From Castor canadensis (lineage: Eukaryota; Chordata; Mammalia; Rodentia; Castoridae), in the NCBI RefSeq assembly GCF_047511655.1, contig NC_133398.1, forward strand, positions 50,411,638 through 50,475,637: DNA of 64,000 bases. The letters run 5' to 3'. The notes beneath the pieces are model-generated. The model had not been told where the DNA came from and made no database searches. It saw only the letters and a list, made by a program, of their open reading frames with translations. Positions 36,027 to 49,190 of this stretch are shown in pieces. Made by a program: the position numbers and the translations under genes. Within the stretch, counting starts at the first letter, position 1, and each line of letters starts with the position of its first letter.

Positions 36027-38845
36027 GTCCAAGGTATAGTACCTTTACAGCGCATCATGGATGATCTCATTGTTCCCCATCAATTGTATTTTCTTATGGT
36101 TGGTACATTATTAGACAAAAAGATAACTTACATTATTTGTCTTGTTTTACTTAGTGTGTTTATCAAACATCTAACAAGTGCATTCTGAAAATGTATTCAA
36201 CATATCCAACTGTTTGAACAAATGAAAAAAGATCCATAGAAAAGTAGATGTCTTTTTGTGGTGTTATATAAGTCAAACTATATGTGACTGTAGTAAATAC
36301 AATTACGTCCATTATGCTTCAAAGTTGAATGTTTTCTCCTGAGTAAACATCATAGGGAGGCCACTTGCTCCAATCTGAAATAATAAAAGGTTGCCAAGTT
36401 TATTAGCAACCTCCCTCTTTGTGTAGAATTTTGACACCTCTAACTATTTAGGTCATGTGATTACATTTAGAACATAATGAAGTGGCAGACAGGAGAAATA
36501 ATAAAAATACTAACTAGAAGAAATGGTCCTAGACCCAAATTTGATCTCTCTCTAGAGTAAGAAAACAGAAAAAATGTACACACAATACAGATAAACATGA
36601 CACACATCTGTGTATGTGTGTACATGCATATAAAATTTTTAAATTGATTAGCATTTCAGTTTTAGTGAAGTTTTTAAATTTAATTTTTTTCTTCCGCAAA
36701 GCAGCTATGTCTATTTAAATGAAAATTCAGTACCAGAGAATAAATGTGTATATAGTCTTATATAGACAAAAACTTACATTACTTTTTTGGCTTGTATATG
36801 ATTTTCTATAGAGTTGTTTTTATACAGATTATTTAGCAAAGTTCAGGTTTCAGAGAATTGCTTTTGCCATAAATTTAACTCTGCTTTTTTTGCTCCATAA
36901 AATTTGTGATATAAAAAAACAAAAAAAACATTCTGAGCAAAACTGTAGGATTTTAAATTCAGTCTCCCAACTTAGTCATCCTCTTCATGGTTACTTCGTG
37001 ATTGGGGTGATGGCTGTCGTGCTGCTCAAGTCCTTGTGTAAGCAAAGGTGTGTGATAGGCCTCAAGGCTGAGATGTGAGCAAGCAGAAAGTAAACTCTTC
37101 TGCACCAAATCAGAAAAATGTTCTTTCAGACATGTCTCAAAGACAGGACCAACTTCAGCTTCCCTAAGAAGCCAGCTACAGAAAGCCTCCAAAGTTCTCA
37201 GCAGTAAAGCAGAGCTTCACCCTTTTCAATACCAAGGGTATACCTACTGGTATACCCTTGGTATTACATGGGGAAATTTTAATGGGATTTTCCAGCAAAT
37301 ACAGGATCGCTCTGTAATGAGTGATTCTGAAGAGGCACTTTCCTGGAATTATTTTATACACACACAGACACACACACACACGCAGAGTATAAATCAGGAA
37401 CAATTTTCTCTTTATTGGCAATCCCATAATGTAACTCAGGACTCAAGGCAAAAGGAACTGGCTTCCAGGAATCTGAAGCTTTACTTACTGCCCTTACAAG
37501 TGTTGATTCATTTTGATGCTTTTTCAGATTTCTGTATTAGCAGAAATGTTCATACTTCCTATGTTTTTGCTAATGACTCAGTGTTTTATTACTAAAAATA
37601 GCACATTTGGGTACCTTTAGAAGATAGAAAAGGTAGAATTTAACTTTGTGTGTTGAATAAGCAAAACTGGCATCCCAATCATTTCTTTGATTATTAATGG
37701 TATAGAGTATTTGTGTATTTTGTGTAGCTGTTTCCTCTTTGGTCAAATGTTTATGTCTTTTGCCTATTGGAGTTCCTTTGTTTTTTCATATCAAGTTACA
37801 GAATCTCTTTATATAATAAATAAAATTTAACTGACATTTGCTTGCATTGATTTTTTTTCCCCTCAGTGTATTACAGGTTTACAAATGCAGGGTGGCCATT
37901 CAGTTAATTTTTGAGATCAGATCAAGTCCATCTTTTTGCATTTTGATCTTTTGGAAATAACTTTGTTATGCTTATTTTTAATGCGGTATTGACATACTAC
38001 TTTTTCATTGCTAATTCTAGCAGGCCAAGGTGATGATGCCCTCCTTGTCGTCTCCTATTCTTCACAAGCTTGCTTTTTTTTTTTTTTTATTATTCAAAAA
38101 GGTTCCTACCTTCCATTACATTTGACCTTGTTGCTTTGTAATTAACCACGCGCTCCATAACCAGGTAAGCCAACTGCTTTATCTATATCACCCCACAGCC
38201 TTACATGCCCTACCTCTCCTTTTACTTTCCAATTTTTGCATTTGGTAGGTTACTTGGTAATCATACAAATAACTGACTGATGCTAGTGCTAATATCACTA
38301 CTTAATCCTAGAACTGTTTCCTTATAGAGATAGAAATTTTAAGTAGCTTTGAAATGATTCACTGGAAAGAGACTTGTTTTCATAAGCTGGTATTTTTTTT
38401 TTTTAAATTAAGACTGGAAAAATATTTATAAAGGATAAGATACAGACTCATAAAGCGTCATTTGTTTTGGTTTTTCTGATAAATATTCAAAAAGTAACAT
38501 TTGTTAGCTTTTCCGCTATAAAAATGATTTTTGTCTATTACAGAGAGTATAGGAAAATAAAAGTACAAATCTCCATTATTCCACATGCCAAAGGTAACTT
38601 ACTAACACTGGGTATATCACATATGCACATATGTATAGACATTTGTCAAATAGTTTTCAAGTATGCCAGATTGTAAGCTAAAAGTTAGATGATTCAAAAA
38701 AAAAAAAAGTACTCATCTTCTAAAGGTACAGACTGTTTATCCTTATGACTTTAGCTTAGTTTTTTTTTAAATCTGTAGATAATAGAAAATAATATGTAAG
38801 TTTTTTTTTCTAATTATCAAATACATGTGCTTTATTAAAAACAAA
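36027..38845 (+). other. KLHL9 3' UTR and downstream region
   Basis: AATAAA signals occur at 36,382-36,387, near 36,500, in 'gagaataaatgtg' (about 36,740) and in 'aataaataaaatt' near 37,815. I cannot tell which is used. The short frames here look like chance. A perfect hairpin lies at 37,228-37,265 and a short CA-rich run at 37,360-37,382. Confidence 0.5.
37228..37265. repeat. perfect 17-bp inverted repeat with 4-nt loop
   Basis: Left arm 'aataccaagggtatacc' (37,228-37,244), loop 'tact', right arm 'ggtatacccttggtatt' (37,249-37,265), with no mismatch. It lies about 1.2 kb after the KLHL9 stop and would fold into a long hairpin in RNA from either strand. Confidence 0.9.
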
Positions 38846-38849
38846 AAGA

Positions 38850-38950
38850 TTCACAGGGTGTGATGGAGCATGCCAATAACCCCAGACTCCAGAGGATCAA
38901 GAGTTCAGGGCCAGCCTGGGCTACATAACACAACCCTGTCTATCTCAAAA
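38850..38950 (+). mobile_element. B1-like SINE fragment
   Basis: 'cacagggtgtgatggagcat' and 'cagggccagcctgggctaca' followed by 'accctgtctatctcaaaa' fit a B1/7SL-derived SINE. The A box-like start is degraded and the tRNA-like half is absent. Confidence 0.7.
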
Positions 38951-39790
38951 TCCATTTTTACACAGACAAATACAGGCTTCCCCGATATACACTTGCAAAC
39001 AGTAGCATTATGTAGTTTGCCTGCATACACCCTGGATCAAATTTAAATTTTACTGCTACAGAACATTTCTAAACTTCATAAACATACCATAAAGAGAATT
39101 AAAACCATTGTCCACTGCTCAACCAGTTTTTAAAACAAAGATCATGGGGTAAGTATACATCTCTAAGTTTCATGTTCCCATTTATTTATGGGGTTGGTTG
39201 AGGTTGCTAATTGTAGCTATGTTGAGAATGTTAGAAGGTAATGTTATAAACTGGTTAGCATAAGGCATAGGCAGAGAAACATTTAGTAAGTGGTAGTAGT
39301 TTTTACTAATGAAGTTGGCATTTTATTACATTGGTCTTAATGATTTTCATGGGTTATTTAGAACTGTTAATTTTCTATACAATATTTCATTTCATGAATG
39401 TGCCATAGTATATTTGAATATATACCTTAGAGTTTCATCATTATAAATAAAGATATATAAAACTTTGCCCATGTGTATTAACCTGTAATAAATTCTGAGA
39501 AAAATCTGAATAGTGCAAGCTTTTTTAGGTTCTTGAAAAATATTTTCAAGTGTGTGCTAATTACATTTCCTTCAGAACTGTGTGCATTGATTACTCAAAA
39601 GGAAATCCTTATAGTTCTAGTTATTTTACCCTTTGATTTACAGTTCTTTAATTACTGATAATAATTACTATTTTACTGAACATGTGAATCATTTCATAAG
39701 CTCCTGAAACTTGAATGTTTCAAGGTGGATGTTCCCTCTCTTTCTTCGAAATAGGCCTATTCATCTCAGTTGAAGAAATAGGGATTCCAA
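38951..39790. other. gene-free spacer
   Basis: AT-rich sequence. Nothing recognised. Confidence 0.45.
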
Positions 39791-39955
39791 CCCTTTCTGT
39801 CTCTCTCTGTCTCTCTCTGTCTCTCTCTGTCTCTCTGTCTCTCCTTCCTGACTGCTCTGAGGTAAGTGCCATGTTTCTATCATGATGGCCAAAAACAATG
39901 GGCCAAGTGACCATGGACCGAAATCTTTGATACCGAAAAAAACAGCTAGTCTATA
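39791..39955 (+). mobile_element. probable MaLR-type LTR fragment with CT-rich simple repeat
   Basis: A (TCTCTCTG)n simple repeat at 39,797-39,843 is followed by 'catgatggccaaaaacaatg' and 'ggccaagtgaccatggaccg'. That order (CT-run, then 'catga', then 'caaagcaatggggccaa'-like) is found in MaLR LTRs. Weak and truncated. Confidence 0.45.
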
Positions 39956-40374
39956 ATTTTTAATGTACACTCTAAAAATAAATCAGCTTTTATCAAATTA
40001 AATTTTTAGAACAAAAATGAAATATGCCTTTCAAATTGAAATAGGACAGTAAATAAGGAAAACGGTTATTAAATGAGTCACATGAACAGTAATTTCATGT
40101 GAAAAATAGTAGCACTGGGGAGAGAGATGCTTAGTGAACTCTCCAAACAGTGTAATCTGCTGCATCTCTACAATGAATACAGGAAAGGGGAAAATGTAAC
40201 TCACATATATTGGCATTGCCCATGGTGAAAACAACAACTCTGACCACCCTGCACAAACTGGCAGACTTACCTCACTTTCCATTTTCAACTTGCCCTGTGT
40301 ATAGATGGAAAAAATACTACTCACAAACCAGTCACCTGGTGAGACCACATCAGTGCTCTGCTTTTAAAACTTAT
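39956..40374. other. gene-free spacer
   Basis: Nothing recognised; a 105-codon minus-strand frame has no family features. Confidence 0.45.
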
Positions 40375-40500
40375 CCTCATTGCCTGTAATCCTAGCTACT
40401 CAAGAGGCAGAGAGTTGGAGCATCATGCATGGCTTGAAGCTAGCCCAGGCAAATAGTTCTTAAGACCCTATTTAGGAAATACCCAACACAAAAAGGGGCT
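40375..40500 (+). mobile_element. B1-like SINE fragment
   Basis: 'attgcctgtaatcctagcta' then 'ctcaagaggcagagagttgg' and 'gaagctagcccaggcaaat' match a B1/7SL-type SINE, ending 'aaaaaggggctgg', the junction to a lost tRNA-like half. Confidence 0.65.
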
Positions 40501-41939
40501 GGAAAAGAACAAACAAAAAACCCTTATTTTTATTTGTTAATGCCAAAGAAGAGGTTATTTGTAAAACCTCTATTTTTTATGAGCTGTATAATTCAAGCTG
40601 TTAAGAAAGCTTCTAGATAAGATATCTGCATAGGATCAGACAACTGTTGCTTTGAAATCTAAGGATTCCCGGTTATTCTTAATCTTCTGACTGTGTGCCA
40701 TCTTGGGAAGCTATGTGCCCATATGCACTAGATACTTCAGGAAATGTGGTAATGAATCATCTACTGTCCTGCTTATGTGATTGTGACTCAATTCCCTTGT
40801 GGAACCAGGAAGTGAATGGTCCCAATGGAACTTCTCTTCATTGAAGCAAGAAAATCCCACCCTGAACACTGTGTTAACATGGAGCTGATGGGTTAACATA
40901 CTGTTGGTGCTGTTCAAATCAGAGGGGACGGGTCACATAAAGTCAGGACTGGAGGTGGACTGGAATGACCATGATGAGCTGCAATGCCCCTAAGGAGGTC
41001 TGTTGGTGAAACAAGTTTTCCTCCAACCTCAATATGTGGAATTTAAATTGCATGTACATTAAAAAACTCCAGTTAGAATTATTTGGGGATTATATATCAT
41101 TCTTATGCCTATACAAAAAGGAAAATATAAACAAACTAAATAGGTTTAGGCATTTGAAAAGCTTTTTCATATTTCAGGTTCAATTATACTAAATCATGTT
41201 ATGCATAAGAATTGTTGATGTCTGTGTTTTTCCATACGTGTCAGTGAAGAAATAACCACTAGGGAAATCTCATTGTTGGTTCAGCTAGAGGCTAAAAAAA
41301 TAAAGCATCACTCCTAATCTTGAAACTAAAACTGAATACTAATTTTATCTTCTATGAAACAGACAATTTAGTGGAGAAAATTTTATGGAAAAAAAAAACC
41401 CTCAATGCAGAGAAAGAAGGTTTGGTACACAGCTTAAATATGCTGTGGGAGGAGGGGAATAGCACTCAGCCCATTCTCAGACATCTTTGGGGTACAGACA
41501 TGTGCTACAGGTTTCAGACAATATTTCCACATAGGGAAAGAACCTATTGTCTCAATGTTTATTGTAATTCTTTTTTGATAGAAGCTGCAGCATCTGGTGC
41601 ATTGCCTCCCTCTGAGAATTGAGTTAGTTTTGAAAAGAAAACTTCCTGCAAACCATAGTTTTCCAGGTGGCGAAAGGCTTATATCGTTGCAAGTATACAA
41701 ATAGTGTCAAATCAGAAGTTTGGTGCTATCCAGCACTGATTTGTGTTGAATATCTATTTATGTGATTTATGCTGTTAACCTCCATTGCTTTTTCCCACTT
41801 AACATTAACTTTTTATTATTTGAACCTCCTTTTTTGCTGCTGCATGTCCAGTGTTTCTTTGCACCCACAGAGTCAACTTGAATTTTATGACAATTGATGT
41901 CAGGAGGACATTGCCCACTTATTATTTTTAAAATTTATA
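40501..41939. other. gene-free spacer
   Basis: No gene recognised. The 100-codon plus-strand frame at 41,320 has no known features. Confidence 0.45.
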
Positions 41940-41990
41940 TATTTACTTTATTTTAGTGGGCCTGGGATTTGAACTCAGGGCTTTTATATG
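41940..41990 (-). mobile_element. tRNA-like SINE fragment, antisense
   Basis: 'tgggcctgggatttgaactc' followed by 'agggctttta' is the reverse of the ID/tRNA-like SINE half. Very short. Confidence 0.5.
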
Positions 41991-42889
41991 TGTTGATTTT
42001 ATACATCTTATGTATGCTTTTTACGCAGTGTTCTCATTCTTGCATCTTAAATACAACTGTGTAATTGGTGATATTGATATTAATAGAACAGTTACATAGA
42101 TAGATAGAGATGATATGGAAGCCCATCTGTCATATTGTTTTAATTGTGTTCTAAAGCACAAAATTGTGTTTCCTATAAAGATTTTTTTTTCTCCATTTAT
42201 GGCATTTTTATAGGGGGAGTGCTATTCAACTTAATGTGGTCAAATGTGTCCATCTTTTTTCACATTTTCATCTTTGGTGATAATTTTGGTGTTTTGTTTT
42301 GGTCCTATGTCTTTGTCAGTGCTACTTTTTGATATGCTATAAATTGATATTACTGCTTGTCTCATTTCGAAGTAGACATTTTTGTTGAATATAGATAATA
42401 TTTTTCTTCTGAATTTCTAGAAATTTCATTTATATTAAGAATATTATTCTTTCTTTATAGCAAATATTTCCCCATCTTTTTTCTTTGAGTGTGTCTTAAC
42501 ATACATGTTTGGGTTTTTTTCTTTATTGAATACGTTTTTTCTTTATAGTAAGTTGTTTTTCATTTTTAAATGCTTTGTTGCATAATTTTTCCTATTATGA
42601 GTTAATATGCCAGTAGTCCGTTACTGTTTTTGGTAAACCTTTCTACTTAGTAGACTTTTGATATAAAATCTAATACATGCTTTCAAATTATTATCCAATT
42701 GTTCTATATTGCTTTTTGCATAATATTTACTTCCTCAGTAAATTTTTATGCTTTTAAAAAATCATATAATAATATTTAAAGTGTGGTCAATTTTTTGACC
42801 ACAAAGATTCCAGTGACATTTTATTCAAGTTGCTATTGATATGCAGGTTTTTACTTTGAATAGGATTTTCTTTTCATAAGTTTTTTAAT

Positions 42890-43120
42890 TTTTTTTTTGA
42901 TAGGGGGATGGGACAGGGGTTTGAACTCTGTGCTTCATGCTTGCAGGGTAGATGCTTTACTGCCTGAGCCACACATTCAGTCCATTTTTGCTCTGGTTAT
43001 TTTTGGAGATGGGGGTCTCTTGAACTGTTTGCCTGGGCTTGCCTCAGACTGTAATCCTCACATTTTCAGCCTCCCAAATAGATAAGATTACAAGTGTCAA
43101 CCACTGGCGCCTGATTCATA
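42890..43120 (-). mobile_element. composite SINE, antisense
   Basis: After a T-run, 'gacaggggtttgaactctgt' and 'gatgctttactgcctgagcc' form the tRNA-like half. 'gcctgggcttgcctcagact' and 'gattacaagtgtcaaccact' form the B1-like half. Both halves are present. Confidence 0.8.
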
Positions 43121-43680
43121 AGTTTTTTTTCTGAGTTTTTTGCAGTCATAAGACATACATTGATTTTTGTCTACATTGTTAACTCTCATTGATTATTTCA
43201 GTGTTTGGATTAGATTCCCGTGTGTTTTGACCTTAAAATATCATCTGCATACTATAAAAACCTATTTTGTATTATTTGTTTCATAAGTTAGAACTCTGGC
43301 TAATACTTCCAGAAAAATTATAGTAGTAATATATGGCATTGTATTTTATAGGAAATTTTAATAGTGATAAGTCTAATTTTAGAATCCCTTTGTTAAAGGG
43401 AGATATTCTAGATCCAGTTTATTAAGTACTTCATTAATTGGGAGACTTAAAATTTTAGTTTTTTTGCTCAAGATTGATGTAATCAAAAACTGGTGATCTC
43501 TTACCATTGCCTCCTCAAGGATATCAAGTATGCACATGTTCATCTTTTCTATTTAGAACATAAGGAACAGGGTTAATTTTCATGGACTCTTCCAATAAGG
43601 TACATATAAAGCTTATGACAGTAGCCATGTGATTCAAGTTTGAGATGTTTCATTGTGTACAGCCCCCCTTTTTTTTCAAG
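43121..43680 (-). mobile_element. possible old L1 ORF2 remnant, antisense
   Basis: Scattered words, such as 'tttgttaaagggagatattc' and 'gatccagtttattaag', recall the L1 reverse-transcriptase region read in reverse. No frame survives. Offered only as a likely origin. Confidence 0.3.
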
Positions 43681-43689
43681 TTACTTTAA

Positions 43690-44690
43690 AAATGTTTTAA
43701 TAAATTTTTTATTAGGATATATTCATTATATGGGGGGGATTCACAGTGATAATTCCAATTAGGCTTACATTGTACAGTAGTTACATCACCCCCATTGTCT
43801 CTCCCCCTTGACCCCCACCCCTCCCCACTTAACTGCAAGATGTTTATTTGTTCTATTTCATATAAGTATATGAAGTCTATCAACCATGTACCCTCACCTT
43901 AATCTCCTTCATTCACTCTTCCCCTCACACTAGTACCCCGACACACACACTATACCTATTTTACAGTCTGTCTTTCATCATTAATATTTAAGTTGATGTT
44001 CAAAGGGGTTTCTCAGTGTATCCCTGCTGTGGGAATACTTTATTTTGATCTGTTCAACCCCTTCCATTACTCTTCTTTACCTCTTGTCCTCCCACCTCCC
44101 ATTTTTCAGCAGCTTTCAATACTCATCCTTATATCCTCTACCATCACAGTTGTTATGTTTTATAATGTTACTGATACTCTGTGGTTCTTTTTTCCTTTCC
44201 CTCCTCTCCTGAGTTCCATAGAGTAGTTCCACTATTACAAATGTGTTCTACATATGAGTTTGTATGTGATCATGCTTATTTTTGTGTATATGTTTATCTT
44301 TTGGATCTGTCATATGAGAGAAAATGTATGGCCTTTGTCTTTCTGATTCTGGCCTACTTCACTTAAAATGATGTCCACCACTTGTATCCATTTACCTTCA
44401 AACCACATCATTATTCCTTATGGCTAAGTAAAACTCCATTGTGTATATATTCCACATTTTCTTGATCCATTCATCAGTTGTAGAGCATCTGGGTTATTTC
44501 CAAAGCTTGGCTAGTGTGAAAAATGCTATGACGAGCATCAGTATACAGGTGTCTCTATTGTATACATACGTTCTTTTGTGTAGATGCCCAGGAGCAGTAT
44601 CACTGGATCATATGTGCAGCCTCTTTTCTAAATGTAGAGTATGCCTTTACTGGCTCATCTTCCAGAAGACTTAAAATAGAGCCTTAAAAC
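43690..44690 (-). mobile_element. LINE-1 3' end, antisense
   Basis: The reverse complement runs through an L1 ORF2 tail and 3' UTR. Plus-strand words are 'acttgtatccatttaccttc', 'aactccattgtgtatatatt', 'cttgatccattcatcagttg' and 'tatcactggatcatatg'. The 3' UTR side faces 43.7 kb. Broken by frameshifts and stops. Confidence 0.8.
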
Positions 44691-44709
44691 CTCTTACAAC
44701 AGATGAGGG

Positions 44710-44835
44710 TTTTTTTGTTTGCTTGTTTTTGAGGCAGGCTGACCTTGCTGTCAGGCTGGTCTCAAATGTGGGTTCAAGTGATCCCTCTAATCTAAGCCTG
44801 GGTCTACAGGTACATGCCCTGCATCTACCTCACAA
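44710..44835 (-). mobile_element. B1-like SINE, antisense
   Basis: 'tgctgtcaggctggtctcaa' then 'caagtgatccctctaatcta' and 'ctacaggtacatgccctgc' fit a B1/7SL SINE on the minus strand. Confidence 0.65.
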
Positions 44836-47342
44836 CAGGTTTATAATTCTTTGTCTCATTTTATCAAAAAGCCAATCAACAGACTATGTATTTATGTGGG
44901 TAGGGGACAGGTTGGATTTCTTTTGATTCAGGTATCATATGTGAGAAGGATGGTTTTATCACATAGATGCCAAAACATTTTTTAGCCAGAAATTATTTTA
45001 TACTTGACACTGTTTCAATTTTTTAAAATTAATCTTTCCACTCTTTCTCAGATAAGGAAGTCACAAACAGGTATCGTCAAGCCTTCCTGATATTAAAAGT
45101 ATATACACAATTTGGAGGCATCACTTAAGGACTGGGAAAAGAGTATTTCCAAACCTTCAAGACTGGCTCTCCACTTGTTACCCATACTCTAGACATACTT
45201 TATCCTGCAAAGGAAGTACATTATGGATTTTTTTTTCATAATGCCCATATCGTTCACTTCTTGGGCTGTGATATCTACAATCCCAATTCATCTCACTGCT
45301 TAACCTGTTAGGTAGTTCAGCCACGTGCAACAGGTTCATGGCTACTATTTGATAATGCCTTTATGTGCAGACCAAGATCAAGGAGAGTGTCTTAACTTAG
45401 TCTTAAATCTCAGTGTGTAAGAATGGGCTCTGGATAAACTGTTGGGCACTTCCACTGGTGAACTATCCAGTGGACACTTATGAGAAAATGTGAGTCCGTA
45501 CTAGTGCAGAAAAGATGGAGAAGCTCCATTGGGATCTAGGGAGCAATTAAGATTACAGCTTTGAAAATGACTAAAGGCTGCGGATCTTCCAGAGAGGTGG
45601 AGCAGGAATGGGGCTTCATTAAGAAGAATAACAGAATTGAAGCCATCTTATTAGAGCTTTTGCACTAATAAACAAGTCATTAGCTGGATGTTTTGTTTAA
45701 AAAATCTTTATCTGATCATTCTTCTGGTCCATAGTATCTCTTCCCTGGAGGTAGCTATTATTTCAATGTTGTTGCTGGAACAAAGTCATTCTATTTGGAG
45801 AAATGTGTGTTTTTTAGTCCTTAATCATAGAAATGACTATGATGTGACTGGAGATGGTGGTATCAGGAACAAAAAAAATGTACAACCTACCTACACCTGT
45901 GCTCCATTCTTGCACAGAAATAATGCTTAATTTTCCTCCAATACCCTTTACTGTCTCATCATCACACTGTTGGCTTTCTAGAAAAAAAAAAAAAAAGAAC
46001 AACCCAGCAATACTTCAGTTGAACTCAACTATACCTCCGTCCATCCTCCAGGATGGTGTTTCCCGCCCCACTGGGGAGGCTTAGTTTAGAGCTTATTTCT
46101 AAGGCATCCCCAGAATTCAGCAATCACTCCATGTTTTTAATGCCTCTGTTTTGTCATTGGTCTTACATTTAACTGTATGCTTTACTAATACAACCTCATG
46201 AATATCTTCCAAACCTATTATTTATCTCCTTGGGTACGTTTCCTAATGGATACACTCCCATCCTGTCTATACAATATGTGCGACTAAACTCCAACCCAGT
46301 TTTCAAAGAGTCTAATATGTATTTGGTTACATTAGTACACTGCTTAAAACATTTTAGTATTTCCAGTGAACATGCCTGTGAGTTGTAATCCCCTAATTGC
46401 TTGCAAAGTCTTATAATGCAGCCCCTGCCTCCTACTCTAACTTCTATTCTCTCCCTCCCTCCACCTCTGTGTGTTCCCAAATTTTCTTTTTAATCGTTCC
46501 TACCATGCCCCCCCCCCGGTAATTACACTTCCACATTTCCTAATCTCTGTTTTTGAACACTTTGACCATCATACATTTATTTGTCTAACTTCTAAAGATT
46601 CTTGAGATGTCAGTTTCTAGAAGCTTCCCCTGACCCACACAACTCCTACATGCTCCCAGTATCCTGTACTTTCTGGTCACAGTCATTCACATTACTGTGA
46701 GTGTTCACTTGGCCATATCCTCATGAGACTGGAAGCTCTGTGGCAGTGGGGAGCTGTTCTTCTTTGGTCATTGTACCTGGTAACCATTACAGTGCTAGTA
46801 AATAGAAAGTATATTCACTTTGTTGAAATTTTGAGAAGGTTGGTTTTATATTTTACTTTAGTTTCCAGTTCATGTGACTGCTAAAATTGAATCAACAATC
46901 ATCATATAAGATTCCCTAAGAAAGCATAAGTTGAATACACTTCAACTGATATAATCTGTTGTAATGTCTTGTCCATCTCCTTCACAGGAATAGAGTTTTT
47001 ACCTAAATACTTGTTCCTTAGAGTTGTATGCTCTGGCAGAGTGCTCCATTAAAGAAAGTAAAATCTTTAATTCGTAAATATATTCACAAAGACAAGTAAA
47101 TTGCCTATAGCAGAGATACTTAAAATATTTTTACAAATAAATGGAATTAATGTTCCTTTTGGATTTGAAGACAGATTGAAGGGTGCTTCTTAATTCTGAT
47201 TATGAGTAAGTATCAGTTTTTACAATATAAATTCAACTTCTTCCACCTTCACCGAGCAAAAGAAACCAGGCTCTATAGCTGACCACACTTATAAATAAGA
47301 ATAAGTTTAAAAAATATAGCAATTACCATGTTGCTATAATTT
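44836..47342. other. gene-free spacer
   Basis: No gene or clear repeat. It includes a C9 run at 46,510-46,518 and an A-run near 45,982-45,995. Confidence 0.45.
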
Positions 47343-47433
47343 CTTAATTTCTTTCTACTCAAAAGTACTATTTCTTTTTCAAAAAAGCCTTAATTTCTTT
47401 CTACTCAAAAGTACTATTTCTTTTTCAAAAAAA
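47343..47433. repeat. recent 46-bp tandem duplication
   Basis: Two adjacent copies, at 47,343 and 47,389, begin 'cttaatttctttctactcaa' and are identical for about 44 bases. Identity in a region otherwise free of tandem repeats suggests a recent slippage or duplication. Confidence 0.9.
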
Positions 47434-48723
47434 TCTTTTAAACAATTCAATGCCTTTTATAACTGAAACAGAAAGTCTTTGAATTAAATGAATATTTATA
47501 AACTTCAAATAATTTATTAGTGAATGAGATCTAATTGGCAAAAATTTGATCTAAGTCTCCTTTCTAACCTCCTAGGATTTCTGATGAGCTTTGTTAACAC
47601 ACACACAAAAAAAAAAACACTTACTGATTTTCACTTACTAACTTCTAATCTGACAATGTCCCTGGCATGACAGGGTGTGTACTTTCTAGTTCTAGAGAAT
47701 ACAGAATGGTTCTTTGGGAATTCTTCTCCCCAGCCAGGCTAGGTTCTCATGCTTAGGGTCTTTTTCATTTCCTGCACCAAACAGGTGTTCTGAAATTCCA
47801 GATACTAATCATGTCCTGTGAGGATATTCAGCACTTTGTGCTAAAAATTTGAAGATCTGAAGGATCATGTCTAGGAGAACAGGAATTTGCTGTCACCCAC
47901 CTGTATCAGAGGAAAATGGAAAACATTCTTGACCTTCAGACAGAAAAATATAGGAAGAGTCTCCTGCTTTGGTGGGCCATGGCTCTGGGTCAGGTCTCAG
48001 CTAAGAGTGTAGAAAAAGTTGGAGAACATTGTCCTTAGCATCACGAATGAAGAGGTTGCATCCCACTGATGGAATGCAGCTGGTCCAAGAGAGTCTTAGG
48101 TAGCAAAGCCATATTTTTGGTTTTTGTTCTTATCCCAATTTTGATTCCACTTTTTTCACTTTCTTTTCTACTTATGAAACTCAGATAACATCATGACCTC
48201 AACACTTCTTTTGTATTACTACAGGGGAATTTCAGCAAACTCATAGAAAATGAAAAATGTCTCAGTCCAACAGGATGTAGTCATCAAATGAAATGCAATA
48301 TTGAAATAAAAACCTGAGTTTCAATCTGTTTCTATTTTTAAATTCTAATAATACTTAGATATTTGATCCAGGATGTTATTTTTATACTTTTTAAATTGAT
48401 CTGAAATACAAGTTGCCTCACCTCTCTCCTTTTAAGGATCTAATACACTAGGTTTGATTCAACCCACCTTTTAAAACAGATCAACAGTGCATGTTTTCTG
48501 ACATAATCTACAGAAAATAATGTTATAAGTCTAGAACATCAAGGGTTAAGTTTCTCTTTGATTTCCTGCACCAAACACGTCACTCTGTCACTAAAAGTGC
48601 ATTAGACTGCATATGTGTGACAGAAAACAGGCTTGGCAATGAGCATTCAAGGATAAGTAAGACATCTAGTTGATAATTGCACTCTAGAGAGCATGGGAGA
48701 TGTGATTATGATTAAACACTAGT
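47434..48723. other. gene-free spacer
   Basis: Nothing recognised, apart from A-runs near 47,608-47,618. Confidence 0.45.
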
Positions 48724-49190
48724 ATGATCAGTACTGCTCAGTACTTATTGCTAATGAATATGGAAAGTTGTTTTTCTATGTATCGAACCATATTATCTGT
48801 AAACTGGAATAACTTGACTTCATCTTTTCCTACTTGTATGCCTTTTATTTCTTTCTCTTGCCTAACTGCTCTGGCTAAAATTTCTGGTACCATGTTGAAC
48901 AGGAGTAATGAGGGTGGACACACTTGACTTGTTCCTATCTGAGAGGAAATGCTTTACATTCTTCCCCGTTCAGTCTGATGTTGGCAGTGGATTTGTCATA
49001 TGTAGCCATTCTTACACTGAGGTATGATCCTTTTTCAATTTGTTCAGGGAGTTTATCATGAAGGGATGTTGAGTTTTATCAAATGCCCTTTCTGCATGTA
49101 TTGAGATTATCGTGATTTTTATTCTTCATCCTATTATGTGAGGTATTACATTTGTTGATTTGCATATGCTGAATCATCTTTGCATCTCCA
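48724..49190 (-). mobile_element. LINE-1 inverted 5' segment (twin priming)
   Basis: The reverse complement reads through the L1 ORF2 reverse-transcriptase region ('catggtaccagaaatttta', 'agagaaagaaataaaaggca'). In normal L1 order its end would join directly to the start of the forward segment at 49.19 kb. This is the arrangement made by twin-primed reverse transcription. Confidence 0.85.
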
